Part shown: positions 1 to 9,000 of the stretch, piece after piece
How the letters are laid out: the number at the start of each line of letters is the position of its first letter
Position numbering within the stretch: the stretch's first letter is position 1
Origin: an uncultured Bacteroidota bacterium
GTDB lineage: Bacteria; Bacteroidota; Bacteroidia; Bacteroidales; F082
Direction of reading: 5' to 3'
Length of the DNA stretch: 64,000 bases
Assembly (NCBI GenBank): GCA_903891085.1
Contig: CAITDJ010000008.1
Coordinates: forward strand, 1 to 64,000
Notes under the pieces: generated by a model
The model's input: the letters and a program-made list of their open reading frames with translations, nothing else
Databases searched by the model: none
What the model was told of the DNA's origin: nothing
Position numbers and translations under genes: made by a program

Positions 1-86
1 CCTGTCAATGATGCTCCACTTCGCAATTGATCAAGCGCCTTGGCTTGCATTGCCTTGAATTCTTCTGATTTCATTCTTGTCTCCAT
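1..86 (-). CDS. IS256-family transposase, N-terminal fragment (continues off the left edge)
   Basis: From the ATG at 86 the minus strand is open to the edge and encodes about 28 residues starting METRMKSEEFKAMQAKALDQ; an alternative ATG is at 74. The segment that follows (roughly LRSGASLTG) matches the usual start of Bacteroidota IS256-type mutator transposases, in which a short helix is followed by a KSGxSLxGKDGAFAPLL-like stretch. The DDE catalytic domain is outside the window. The call rests on a short N-terminus and a plausible IS end upstream, so confidence is moderate. Confidence 0.5.
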   Translation of the reverse strand, partial: METRMKSEEFKAMQAKALDQLRSGASLT

Positions 87-140
87 CTTAGTACAATTTT
101 AATTGATTTTTGTATTAGACAGAGTTTATTTTACAGTCTC
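1..140 (-). mobile_element. End of an IS256-family insertion sequence, cut by the window edge
   Basis: The stretch holds the 5' part of a transposase gene on the minus strand plus about 54 bases of leader ending at base 140. Read on the minus strand the outer end begins GAGACTGTAAAATAAACTC, which resembles the terminal inverted repeats of IS256-family elements as I remember them (GAGACTGT-type ends). The other end of the element lies outside the window, so the inverted repeat and target duplication cannot be confirmed. The element stops exactly where a REP-like palindrome starts. Confidence 0.5.
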
Positions 141-162
141 GCCCATGGTTTGAACCATGGGC
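141..162. repeat. REP-like palindrome next to the IS end
   Basis: Arms GCCCATGGT (141-149) and ACCATGGGC (154-162) are perfect inverted repeats with a 4-base loop. The same 9-base arms occur, in swapped order, in the hairpin at 22346-22366 beside the RAYT gene, so the two belong to one repeat family. Confidence 0.7.
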
Positions 163-422
163 TATGATATGAGATTGTGCAATATAATCAATGGTATATG
201 CTTTCATAATCCGTTGTTTGACAAGTTGTTTTTACCTCACACAAAGTATTATATTTCTGCTGTATCTATTTTCTGTAATCCACTATCATGTAAATATTTA
301 CTAATTTTTCTTGAATAATCACATATTCATTTGACAGCATGATTCTCTTTTGTATATTTTCCTACATTTGTATGCGAACAAACACTGTATTTATGATTCC
401 TACTGATTTAAAAACCCTGCTT
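163..422. other. Non-coding, AT-rich leader of the RND efflux operon
   Basis: No credible gene is seen here. The reading frame of the efflux adaptor is open back to 339 but the residues before 423 do not look like protein. The only signal is a candidate -7 box at 363-370. No regulator gene of the efflux operon is inside the window. Confidence 0.6.
363..370 (+). promoter_or_regulatory. Candidate Bacteroidota -7 box (TACATTTG) for the RND efflux operon
   Basis: TACATTTG matches the TAnnTTTG consensus used by the primary sigma factor of Bacteroidota. Transcription would start near 375, giving a leader of about 48 bases to the ATG at 423. No TTTG at the normal -33 distance is evident, so this is weak. 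Confidence 0.35.
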
Positions 423-1577
423 ATGTTAAAAAAACTGTTCTTATTACTGGTGTTTCCGGTGAGTTTACTCTTTGTCTCCTGTGAAGGCAAGAAAGCAGCT
501 CCCACTGCAATTCCGCTCGAAATGTCTGTTGTTCAGGTGGTTCAGCAGGATGTTTCGATTGAATCGGAATATACCGGACAAACCTTTGGTGAATCAGATA
601 TTCAGTTGAATCCACGGGTGAATGGATTGGTTCAAAGCATCAATTTCAAGGAAGGAACGCTGGTGAAAAAAGGGCAACTCCTCTACACCATCGATCCGAC
701 ACCCTATCTTAATAAGGTCGATCAGGCTGCAGGCGCATTGGCCGAAGCCAATACTTCGCTCGTGAAAACCAAAGCTGATCTGGATATGATCGAACCTCTG
801 GCCAAAATAAACGCTGTGAGTCAGCGCGAACTGGTGTCAACCCGGGCGCAATACGATGCTGCTCAGGGGCGTCTTCAGTCATCCGAGGCCGCTCTCAGGA
901 ATGCAAAAATCGAACTCGGTTATTGCAGCATCACGGCACCAATCGAAGGGCTGATCGGTATTTCGAAAGTGCGTGTGGGTGCTTATGTGAGTCAGGGGCC
1001 ATTCTCAACACTGAATACAATTTCTCAGCTGTCCGAAGTCAGGGTTCGTTTTACAATCAGCGAACAGGAATTTCTTCGTCTCCACCGCGAAGCAACATCT
1101 GAAAATTCCTCATTGAAAGGGACTTCCGAAAATATCACGTTGATTTTATCCGACGGTGAAGTTTATCCGTACAAAGGCAAATTCAGTTTCGCCGACCGGC
1201 AGATTGATCCCGCCACAGGCGCGATGACACTCGAAGTGATGTTCCCGAATCCGGAAAAATACCTCCGTCCGGGTCAGTATGTTAAAGTCAGGATGGTGAC
1301 CCAGCTATATAAGAGCGCTTTGTTAATTCCTCAGCGCGCCGTGAGTGAGATTCAGGGAATTTATCAGGTGTATACATTGGCCGAAAACAATGCGGTTGCA
1401 CTCAAGATTGTGAAACCCGGTAAAACTTTTGCCGATGCGTATATCATTGAGGATGGATTGTCTGTCAACGAAAAAGTGATTGTTGGCGGCACCCAGTTTT
1501 TGCGTCCGAAAATGACAGTAAATCCGAAAGAGCTGTCATGGCAGCCCGGTCCTGGTATGGCTAATTCTTCCAAGTAA
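423..1577 (+). CDS. RND efflux periplasmic adaptor lipoprotein (AcrA/MexE type)
   Basis: 384 aa. Membrane fusion protein that links the inner-membrane RND pump to the outer-membrane channel. The ATG at 423 is preferred because it places a lipoprotein signal (MLKKLFLLLVFPVSLLFVSC, Cys20) at the N-terminus; upstream in-frame starts add residues with no signal character. Then come a beta-barrel/lipoyl half (VQSINFKEGTLVKKGQLLY), an alpha-hairpin rich in Ala, Glu and Lys (about residues 95-165), the second lipoyl half (SITAPIEGLIG) and the membrane-proximal domain (DRQIDPATGAMTLEVMFPNP). It is the first gene of a three-gene operon, 21 bases ahead of the pump gene. The substrate (drug, bile salt or detergent-like compound) cannot be read from sequence. 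Confidence 0.92.
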   Translation: MLKKLFLLLVFPVSLLFVSCEGKKAAPTAIPLEMSVVQVVQQDVSIESEYTGQTFGESDIQLNPRVNGLVQSINFKEGTLVKKGQLLYTIDPTPYLNKVDQAAGALAEANTSLVKTKADLDMIEPLAKINAVSQRELVSTRAQYDAAQGRLQSSEAALRNAKIELGYCSITAPIEGLIGISKVRVGAYVSQGPFSTLNTISQLSEVRVRFTISEQEFLRLHREATSENSSLKGTSENITLILSDGEVYPYKGKFSFADRQIDPATGAMTLEVMFPNPEKYLRPGQYVKVRMVTQLYKSALLIPQRAVSEIQGIYQVYTLAENNAVALKIVKPGKTFADAYIIEDGLSVNEKVIVGGTQFLRPKMTVNPKELSWQPGPGMANSSK

Positions 1578-1598
1578 AAAACAAAAAACAAACAGAAA

Positions 1599-4500
1599 AT
1601 GGGAGATTTTTTCGTACGCCGACCTATCGTAGCCATTGTGCTTTCGATTTTTATTGTTTTGCTCGGTTATCTGGCTATTCAGCAGGTTCCGGTAGCACAA
1701 TATCCTGATATTACGCCACCTACGATCAATATCAACGCCAACTTTCAGGGAGCAAATGCCTTGAATGTGGAGCAGGCAGTCACGACAGTGATTGAGCAGA
1801 AGGTGAACGGGATCGAGGATATGCTCTATCTGAGAAGTACCAATTCATCGGATGGAAATATGGCACTCACTGTTACTTTTGACGTGGGTACCAATCTCGA
1901 TAACGCCAATATGCTTACCCAAAACAGGGTGAAACAGGCCGAGCCTTTCATGCCGGCATCCATCAAGCAAACCGGAATTTCGATCAAGAAATCACTTTCC
2001 TTCCCGCTTTTGCTTATCTCATTGAATTCATCAAATCCCAAATACGACAACCAGTTTTTATCCAATTATGCCAATATCAATATCGTGGATGTGCTTTCGC
2101 GTATCAACGGCGTAGGCGAGGTAAAACTGTTTGGTGGAAGCGATTATGCCATGCGTATCTGGCTCAAACCCGATATCATGTCGAAACTCGATCTTACGGT
2201 TGATGATATTAAAAGGGCGCTGAACGATCAGAATATGATTAGTCCCGGGGGTAAATTTGGTGCCGAACCAGCCCCGGCCGGAACAGAGTTTACCTATGGC
2301 ATCACCCTTCAGGAACGCCTGAAAAACGAAGGCGAATTTGGTGAAATCGTTGTGAAAAGCAAGCCCGACGGCTCGGTGGTGAAGTTAAGTGATATTGCTG
2401 ATATTCAGCTCGGTGTCGAAAACTATGGCTCTCAGGCCCGAAAGAACGGGAAACCTTCGGCCGTTGCTTCCATCTATCAGATGCCCGGTTCCAATGCCTT
2501 GCAGGTGGCCAACGACGTTAAAAAAGCCATGGATGAACTTTCTGAAAAGTTTCCTGAAGAAATCAAATACGATGTTTCACTCGATACCACGCTGGCAGTA
2601 AGTGCCGGCATCGAGGAAATTATCGCCACGCTGCTCGAGGCAGTTGTGCTGGTAATTCTGGTCGTTTTCATTTTCCTCCAGAACTGGCGTGCTACCCTTA
2701 TTCCTTTGCTTACCGTTCCGGTTTCACTGATCGGTACTTTTGCGGTATTTCCTCTTCTCGGTTTTTCGGTGAATGTGCTCTCACTGCTTGGTCTGGTGCT
2801 CGCCATCGGTATTGTGGTTGATGATGCCATTGTAGTGGTTGAAGCCGTGATGCATCATATCGAACACGGAAAGAGTCCGCGCGAAGCAACCATTCAGGCC
2901 ATGAAAGATGTTTCCGGACCAGTTGTTGCCATCGCATTGATTCTGATTGCAGTGTTTGTTCCGGTCGCCATGACACCGGGCATCACAGGATTGTTGTATC
3001 AGCAGTTTGCCATTACCATTGCCGTTTCTGTGGCATTATCTGCTCTCAGCGCCTTAACGCTCAGTCCGGCGCTATGTGCCATGCTTTTGAAACCTACCAA
3101 ACCGGTTGACCAGCAGAAAGGTTTACTGGCAAAATTTTTCACCGGCTTTAATAAGGTTTTTGATAAAGTTACGGGCGGCTATGTTGGTGTAACTGGCTAT
3201 CTTTCACGCAAAACCATTCGTGTTGTGCTGATTGTTGGTATTGTGGTGGGCTTTGCCGCCGTGCTTGGGATGAAACTACCTTCGGGATTCGTTCCTGAAG
3301 AAGATCAGGGCTATTTTATGTTGAATATTGGCCTTCCGAACGCAGCTTCGCTACAGCGGACCGATGAGGTTTGCAAGCAGATTGAAGCCATTCTGGCAGA
3401 GGAAGAAGTGCTGGATTCATACATTGCAATCACAGGTTTCAGTATGCTAACTGGAGCCAATCTGACAAATTCAGGATTCTTTTTTATCTCAGCAAAACCC
3501 TGGGACGAACGTGAAGAAACCGTTGACCAAATCATCAAACGTTTGAATGCCAAGCTGGCCATGAGAATTACCGCCGGAACTGCTTTTGCATTCGGTCCAC
3601 CACCGATTCCGGGACTGGGCACATCAGCTGGTTTTACGATGATGCTACAGGACAGAGGCGGAAACACTCCTGAATATCTTGAAAAACAAACCCTTGCATT
3701 TATTGATGCTGCCCGCAAAAGACCCGAACTGACAGGTTTGCGAACCACTTTTAATGCCGGTTCACCGCAGATTAAACTGGATATCGACCGCGATAAAGCC
3801 ATGAAACTGGGTGTTCCGGTTTCATCGATCACCAGCACGCTGGGAACATTCCTCGGAGGTTCCTATGTGAACGATTTTAATCGTTTTGGTCGTCAGTATA
3901 AAGTTTATGTGCAGTCAGAACCTTCTTACAGGGTCAATCCGGAAGGCCTGACAGATATTTATGTGAAAAACAACAATGGCGATATGGTGCCGATCACGAG
4001 CCTTGTCAGCGCGCGTAAAACCACCGGTCCCGAGTTTACAAACCGTTTCAACCTTTTCAGAGCTGCGGAAGTAAGTGGTGCGCCGGCCGAAGGTTATTCT
4101 TCAGCACAGTCACTAGTAGCCTTGGAAGAAGTTGCCAAAGAGGTACTTCCAAAAGATATGGGCTACGACTGGGCCAATATGTCGTATCAGGAGAAAAAAT
4201 CTTCGGGCTCGGCAGCAAGTATTTTCATGATGGCGCTGGTTTTCGTATTCCTGATTCTTGCAGCCCAGTACGAAAGCTGGAAATTACCTTTCAGCGTTCT
4301 GCTCGGAACACCTTTTGCCGTTTTCGGGGCTTTCCTGGGATTGACCTTAGCACGTCTGGGTGATAATGGTTACCTGAACAATGTTTTTGCGCAGATCGGA
4401 CTCGTGATGTTGATCGGTCTGGCGGCCAAAAACGCCATTTTGATCGTTGAATTTGCCAAAGAGAAATATGATAAGGGAATGCCGCTTTTTGAAGCTGCCA

Positions 4501-4757
4501 TGGAATCGGCTAAACTTCGTTTCAGACCTATTCTTATGACAGCATTTGCATTTATTCTCGGAGTTACACCACTTCTGACTGCCACCGGGGCCGGAGCTCA
4601 GGCACGAAAAGTAATGGGAATGGCGGTTTTCAGCGGAATGCTAGTTGCAACCATTCTCGGAGTGTTACTTGTGCCTGCACTCTTTGTGATGATCGAGAAG
4701 TTTGGCAAGAAAAAGCATATTGTAGCAGCAGAAAACAAAATGGAGGAGGGACACTAA
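1599..4757 (+). CDS. RND multidrug efflux pump, HAE1 family (AcrB/MexF type)
   Basis: 1052 aa, the usual length for HAE1 pumps. Inner-membrane proton-driven antiporter. Starts MGDFFVRRPIVAIVLSIFIV, the typical first transmembrane helix of the family, with PVAQYPDITPP and the porter-domain GANA-VEQAVTTVIEQ segment after it. The proton relay is intact: the Asp pair in VVDDAIVVVE is D408-D409 and the helix-10 lysine in LAAKNAILIVEFAK is K944. A HAE1-type VPEEDQGYF motif follows the second repeat start. The next gene begins one base after its stop, so the two are translationally linked. Confidence 0.95.
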   Translation: MGDFFVRRPIVAIVLSIFIVLLGYLAIQQVPVAQYPDITPPTININANFQGANALNVEQAVTTVIEQKVNGIEDMLYLRSTNSSDGNMALTVTFDVGTNLDNANMLTQNRVKQAEPFMPASIKQTGISIKKSLSFPLLLISLNSSNPKYDNQFLSNYANINIVDVLSRINGVGEVKLFGGSDYAMRIWLKPDIMSKLDLTVDDIKRALNDQNMISPGGKFGAEPAPAGTEFTYGITLQERLKNEGEFGEIVVKSKPDGSVVKLSDIADIQLGVENYGSQARKNGKPSAVASIYQMPGSNALQVANDVKKAMDELSEKFPEEIKYDVSLDTTLAVSAGIEEIIATLLEAVVLVILVVFIFLQNWRATLIPLLTVPVSLIGTFAVFPLLGFSVNVLSLLGLVLAIGIVVDDAIVVVEAVMHHIEHGKSPREATIQAMKDVSGPVVAIALILIAVFVPVAMTPGITGLLYQQFAITIAVSVALSALSALTLSPALCAMLLKPTKPVDQQKGLLAKFFTGFNKVFDKVTGGYVGVTGYLSRKTIRVVLIVGIVVGFAAVLGMKLPSGFVPEEDQGYFMLNIGLPNAASLQRTDEVCKQIEAILAEEEVLDSYIAITGFSMLTGANLTNSGFFFISAKPWDEREETVDQIIKRLNAKLAMRITAGTAFAFGPPPIPGLGTSAGFTMMLQDRGGNTPEYLEKQTLAFIDAARKRPELTGLRTTFNAGSPQIKLDIDRDKAMKLGVPVSSITSTLGTFLGGSYVNDFNRFGRQYKVYVQSEPSYRVNPEGLTDIYVKNNNGDMVPITSLVSARKTTGPEFTNRFNLFRAAEVSGAPAEGYSSAQSLVALEEVAKEVLPKDMGYDWANMSYQEKKSSGSAASIFMMALVFVFLILAAQYESWKLPFSVLLGTPFAVFGAFLGLTLARLGDNGYLNNVFAQIGLVMLIGLAAKNAILIVEFAKEKYDKGMPLFEAAMESAKLRFRPILMTAFAFILGVTPLLTATGAGAQARKVMGMAVFSGMLVATILGVLLVPALFVMIEKFGKKKHIVAAENKMEEGH

Positions 4758-4758
4758 G

Positions 4759-6111
4759 ATGAAAAAATTCCTAAGCATACTATTCATTGTCAGTGTATTG
4801 AGTTCTTGTTTGGTTGGTCCGAAATACGAACGTCCGGGAATGAAATCGCCCGAAAACTGGCTTGAGCAAAGCAATTTTGTCGACAAGGCTGATACGATTG
4901 CCAACCTGAAATGGTTCGAGATTTTCAATGATTCAACTTTAACCGAACTGATTTCTGTTGCACTGAAGAACAATTACAATCTGGCAAATGCAGCCCTCCG
5001 CATTGAACAGGCAAGGGCGAGCTATGGCATGGCCAAAGCCGATTTGTGGCCTTCTTTCGGATACAGCGCGAGCGGCGAGTGGAACGATCCTGCTTCGCAT
5101 GGTTTCAGTGCAGTCGCTTCGGCATCCTGGGAAATTGATTTCTGGGGTAAACTGCGCCACGCCAAAAGAGCCGCTTATGCACAGATTCTGGCCAGCGAAG
5201 AAGGAATGAAAACGGTTACGACAACCTTAATAAGCAACGTCGCATCACAGTATTTCTATATGCGCGATCTCGACAACCGTCTCTCCATTGCCCAGCGGAC
5301 AGTCGCGAGTCGTACCGAGTATTTTAACCTTGTCAATGAGCGCTTTAAAGCCGGAAATGTTGCTGAGCTGGATATGCTGCAAGCCGAGCAACAATTATCA
5401 CTGGCCAAAGCCACCACGAGCAGCCTGAAACGTCAGTTGAGTTATACTGAGCGGGGCTTGAACATTCTGTTGGGACAAAATCCACAAGCGATAATACGGG
5501 GATTGGAAAATACTGAATATCACGATATTCCTTTGATTCCTGAAGGATTGCCGTCGACGCTTCTCGAACAGCGACCTGATGTAAAACAGGCCGAATTTTT
5601 ACTTCAGTCTGAGACGGAACGGATTGGTGTTGCTCAGGCACAACGGTTCCCGAACCTGAGTCTGACAGGTTTTCTTGGTTTTGCAAGTCCCAGTCTTTCA
5701 ACGCTCATTTCCGATGCCAGCTTTGCAACAAACGCAACCGCTTCTATACTCGGACCAATCTTCAGTTTTGGAAAAAACAAGCGTCGGGTCGATGTGCAGC
5801 GAAAATCGGCTGAAATCGCAGCCAATAATTATGTAAACACTTACATATCAGCACTTGGCGAGGTTGAAAGTGCGCTTGTTTCAGTACAATCCTACGGTGA
5901 AGAATATGAAGCCCGCAGCAGGCAGGCAGCCGCCTCATCCAAGGCCCTCATGCTTTCGCAGGAGCGTTATCGCAATGGTTATGCAGATTATCTGGAAGTG
6001 CTGGTAGCTGAAGGTGCCATGTTCGATTCCGAGCTTCAGGCATCGGCCATCAAAGCGCAGCAGCTCACAAGTTATATCAATTTGTACCGTTCTCTCGGAG
6101 GAGGTTGGTAA
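4759..6111 (+). CDS. Outer-membrane efflux lipoprotein, TolC/NodT family (OprM type)
   Basis: 450 aa. Forms the outer-membrane exit duct of the tripartite pump. Lipobox LSSC with Cys17, then GPKYERPG, the typical start of OprM-like channels, and two repeated coiled-coil OEP domains (about 55-240 and 270-445). The purine-rich GGAGGAGGG at 4742-4750, inside the end of the pump gene, lies eight bases before the ATG and may act as a ribosome binding site, unusual for this phylum. Last gene of the operon; an intrinsic terminator follows at 6124. Confidence 0.93.
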   Translation: MKKFLSILFIVSVLSSCLVGPKYERPGMKSPENWLEQSNFVDKADTIANLKWFEIFNDSTLTELISVALKNNYNLANAALRIEQARASYGMAKADLWPSFGYSASGEWNDPASHGFSAVASASWEIDFWGKLRHAKRAAYAQILASEEGMKTVTTTLISNVASQYFYMRDLDNRLSIAQRTVASRTEYFNLVNERFKAGNVAELDMLQAEQQLSLAKATTSSLKRQLSYTERGLNILLGQNPQAIIRGLENTEYHDIPLIPEGLPSTLLEQRPDVKQAEFLLQSETERIGVAQAQRFPNLSLTGFLGFASPSLSTLISDASFATNATASILGPIFSFGKNKRRVDVQRKSAEIAANNYVNTYISALGEVESALVSVQSYGEEYEARSRQAAASSKALMLSQERYRNGYADYLEVLVAEGAMFDSELQASAIKAQQLTSYINLYRSLGGGW

Positions 6112-6123
6112 TCAAAGATATGC

Positions 6124-6155
6124 AAAAAAAAGCCTCTGATTCAGGGGCTTTTTTT
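6124..6155. terminator. Bidirectional intrinsic terminator
   Basis: AAGCCTCTG pairs with CAGGGGCTT (one G-U) around a 3-base loop, with A-tracts on the left and T-tracts on the right. It lies between the convergent efflux operon (+) and the HMA gene (-), so it can serve both. Confidence 0.85.
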
Positions 6156-6169
6156 ACGAATTCAGTAAG

Positions 6170-6532
6170 TTAATGAGGTGCGACATCCTTTTTGCAACAG
6201 CTTGGCAAGCGATCATAGGCTTTTTGATTGGCGGGTAAGTCGTCAGCGTCGTAACCTAAATCTGAAATTGCCTTTTTGAGTTTCTCTTTCGAGTTTTTAC
6301 CTTTTTTAAACTCAATACTAACAATTTTCGTTTCCAGATCGAGCGAAACGGCAGTAACACCTTTTTCAAATGGAAGGTTTTCTTCGAGCCGGGCTTTGCA
6401 TTGTTTGCAAACCGCAGAAGTTTTAATGCTTACTTTTTCGATTTTACTTTCATTTTGAGCAATACCAACATTACCAAAAACGAATATGTAAAGTACTAGC
6501 ATCGAGATGATTGAAAGTGATTTTGTTTTCAT
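6170..6532 (-). CDS. Secreted heavy-metal-associated (HMA) domain protein
   Basis: 120 aa from the ATG at 6532, chosen because it starts a clean signal peptide (MKTKSLSIISMLVLYIFVFG...IAQ) and leaves 16 bases after the upstream TonB receptor; longer frames run into that gene. The mature part is one ferredoxin-like HMA domain (about 30-100) with the metal-binding CKQC pair (C42, C45), and it ends with a second thiol cluster, PSCCKKD. Such proteins bind Cu(I), Zn or Hg. It is the last gene of the HYC_CC_PP-receptor-HMA operon, so a periplasmic metal-carrier role for the receptor is likely, though that is inference. Confidence 0.82.
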   Translation of the reverse strand: MKTKSLSIISMLVLYIFVFGNVGIAQNESKIEKVSIKTSAVCKQCKARLEENLPFEKGVTAVSLDLETKIVSIEFKKGKNSKEKLKKAISDLGYDADDLPANQKAYDRLPSCCKKDVAPH

Positions 6533-6548
6533 TTTTTGTAGTTTTAAT

Positions 6549-8939
6549 TTATTTAATGGCATAACGTAATCCGGCATAAATGGTAGTTCCAACTAGTGGT
6601 CCCCAGGCCATCATCGAATCGAAATGGGTGTGATAAGGTATAAATGGCTCAGTAATAGGATCTTGCTGAACAAAGTTCGTTAAATTCTCGCCTCCTAGAT
6701 ATATTTCTAAATTGTGTTTGAATCTTTTGGTAACCTGAGCAAATACAACTGCATATACCGGTGTTTGGCTATAATCACGACGTACAATTGCAGGCATCAA
6801 ATATTGTGGTGTAATGCGTGCGCTGCCATTTATTTGGCACGAAATATCAAATTTCCATATCTCGAAAGGCGTTGCATACGAACACGATACGAGCCCCTTG
6901 AAACGATTAACCATTGGTTTTTGTTGCAAAGTATCATTCAAAGTCTGCCTGGTATCGTTCAATCTCATTGCCAAAAGAAGTGTGAATCTTTTAACCGGCT
7001 CCATTGTAAGCTGTATCTGTGCACTGTTTGCAAACGATTTGTCGCTTGATTTTAAGTTGCTAAAATATACTTTCGTCGGATCAGAATCAATATCTACAAC
7101 AACCTGGTTGATGAAATCGGTTCGGTATGCATCAATGTTTAGTTCTGCCGGATTGGTGAACAAATTAAATTCCTTGGTGAAATTAATGCCATAATTGGCT
7201 GCTTTTTCTTGCCTTAGATTCTCCTGAATAACCAAAATACGCTGACTTGCAAGCAAGGAAATGTTTTCACTAATCAAATTTGCTGTTCTGTAACCCAAAC
7301 CAACTGTTAAGCGAAACGATGAAGTTTCGTTCATTTGATACTTTAGATGCACCCTTGGCGTAAAAAACAGACCAAATGTATTGTGATAATCGGCTCTTAA
7401 TCCGGTCATGACCACCAATTTTTGTTTCAGGGTATAGGTGTATTCGAAAAAAGATCCGGCAACTGATTCTGTTCTGTCGAAGTTATAGTTTTTCAAGGTC
7501 ATTGGATTTTGAGGCGAAAGCGTAGTAATCTGCTGCATCGTCGGAACCTGTCCGGAAGGTAAAGTCTGGTAGATATAGGTAAATTGTGTTTGATCGTACC
7601 GTTCTCTAAAATCGTCGTACAAATAGCTCAGACCCGTTGAAAATACATGGTTCTCGTTTCCGATTATCGATCGGTAAATCATATTTGTGTAAATACTGTG
7701 CTCTTGACCGGTATAATTATTCACGCCAAAAAATCCATTTTGCTGGTGATTGACCGCCGAAAGAATGATTCCGATACTCTTCCATTTTTTTTCCGGAAAC
7801 AAGATGCCATTTTTGATAAATGCCTCAGTACGTTGCGTTCTCATCTCAAACCCGTAGGGCAATTCCTTGCGATTTATTTTAGCTGTATCAAGCACAAAGG
7901 TTTCTTTATCAAAATCGAGTGTTCCACCGTAACGGTTTTCACGCATATGTTTGATGCCGAAACGCGCTTCATAGCGTTTTCCATGATATTCCCATCGGTT
8001 GAAGACATTGATGGTATTTACCAAAGGGATGTCGATAAAATTTTCAGCGAGAGTTTCTTTTTTACCATCAAGCAGAATGTTGGTTTTGTCGATATTATTG
8101 ATTTTGTTACCAAAGTAATCGCCATGTACAAGCAATAAACTCGACCACTTTTTGTTGAAAACATATGCGCCTGATAAATTTATTTCAGCCCGGCCATTGC
8201 TGTTTCCAAATAGGTTAACATAAAGTTTTTCCGAAGTCGTTGGCTTTTTATATTCAACATTTATTTGACCCGTTATCGATTCGTAACCATTTATTACTGA
8301 GGCCGATCCTTTCGAGATCTGAATCGATTCCATCCATGGTCCCGGAATATAATTCAATCCATACGCTGAGGCCATTCCACGGATAAATGGAATGTTTTCA
8401 CTTTGAATCTGACTATAAATACCGGATAATCCCAAGAGCTGAATTTGCTTTGCCCCGGTTACTGCATCGCTATACGAAACATCGACACTGGCATTGGTTT
8501 CGAAACTTTCGGAGAGATTACAACAGGCAGCTTTTGTGAGTTCGCCAGCGGTAATATTCGTTGCATTGACAGCTCCCAAACGCGAAACATAGGTTGTTTT
8601 GGCACGTGACGACACTTCAACTTCTCTCAGCGTAATGGATTTACTCATGGTGTGCTTGATTCTTCCCTCATCGCCATAAACATGAAGGGTGTCGTTCAAA
8701 AAACCAACAAAACTGAATACCAGCATATGGGTATCTTTTTTTGCAGCCAAACTGAACTTGCCGTTCTCATCAGATACGGTTCCTTGCTGTGTACCTGACC
8801 AATAAATGTTGACCCCCGGCAAGGGAGTGGGCATCGTTTCGCCCGATTCAAAAACTGTTCCTCTGATCGCCTGAGCACCCAACTGCGACGATAATAAAAT
8901 GGAAACAATCAATAATAATAAAATTCTGAAATTATTCAT
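6549..8939 (-). CDS. TonB-dependent outer-membrane receptor, metal-linked type
   Basis: 796 aa from the ATG at 8939 (the frame extends two codons to a TTG). Signal peptide to about residue 23, a carboxypeptidase-like regulatory domain (25-105), plug domain (about 115-235) and a beta-barrel ending in a C-terminal aromatic-rich strand (TIYAGLRYAIK). The plug starts with an unusual Cys pair, TKAACCNLSESFE (C139, C140), which I associate with Bacteroidota receptors found next to HMA-domain genes and metal ATPases. Its neighbours are a Cys-rich HYC_CC_PP protein upstream and an HMA protein downstream, so copper or another soft metal, or its chelate, is the probable substrate. The exact ligand is unknown. 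Confidence 0.88.
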   Translation of the reverse strand: MNNFRILLLLIVSILLSSQLGAQAIRGTVFESGETMPTPLPGVNIYWSGTQQGTVSDENGKFSLAAKKDTHMLVFSFVGFLNDTLHVYGDEGRIKHTMSKSITLREVEVSSRAKTTYVSRLGAVNATNITAGELTKAACCNLSESFETNASVDVSYSDAVTGAKQIQLLGLSGIYSQIQSENIPFIRGMASAYGLNYIPGPWMESIQISKGSASVINGYESITGQINVEYKKPTTSEKLYVNLFGNSNGRAEINLSGAYVFNKKWSSLLLVHGDYFGNKINNIDKTNILLDGKKETLAENFIDIPLVNTINVFNRWEYHGKRYEARFGIKHMRENRYGGTLDFDKETFVLDTAKINRKELPYGFEMRTQRTEAFIKNGILFPEKKWKSIGIILSAVNHQQNGFFGVNNYTGQEHSIYTNMIYRSIIGNENHVFSTGLSYLYDDFRERYDQTQFTYIYQTLPSGQVPTMQQITTLSPQNPMTLKNYNFDRTESVAGSFFEYTYTLKQKLVVMTGLRADYHNTFGLFFTPRVHLKYQMNETSSFRLTVGLGYRTANLISENISLLASQRILVIQENLRQEKAANYGINFTKEFNLFTNPAELNIDAYRTDFINQVVVDIDSDPTKVYFSNLKSSDKSFANSAQIQLTMEPVKRFTLLLAMRLNDTRQTLNDTLQQKPMVNRFKGLVSCSYATPFEIWKFDISCQINGSARITPQYLMPAIVRRDYSQTPVYAVVFAQVTKRFKHNLEIYLGGENLTNFVQQDPITEPFIPYHTHFDSMMAWGPLVGTTIYAGLRYAIK

Positions 8940-8972
8940 ATACAAAGATTTGACTTATTACTACTTATTAAT

Positions 8973-8995
8973 CAATCGTTTACAATAAACGATTG
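8973..8995. promoter_or_regulatory. Perfect 10-bp inverted repeat between the HYC_CC_PP and receptor genes
   Basis: CAATCGTTTA and TAAACGATTG flank a 3-base spacer. It lies 34 bases upstream of the receptor ATG and just after the stop of the preceding gene. It could be an RNA hairpin that sets relative expression or an operator. There is no T-run, so a terminator is unlikely. A related ACGATT half-site occurs upstream of the HYC_CC_PP gene near 9521-9526. Confidence 0.55.
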
Positions 8996-9000
8996 TAAAA

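Noticed and set aside
6714-7194. Plus-strand open frames opposite the TonB receptor
   Set aside because: They are shadows of the receptor gene with no independent start signals or protein character.
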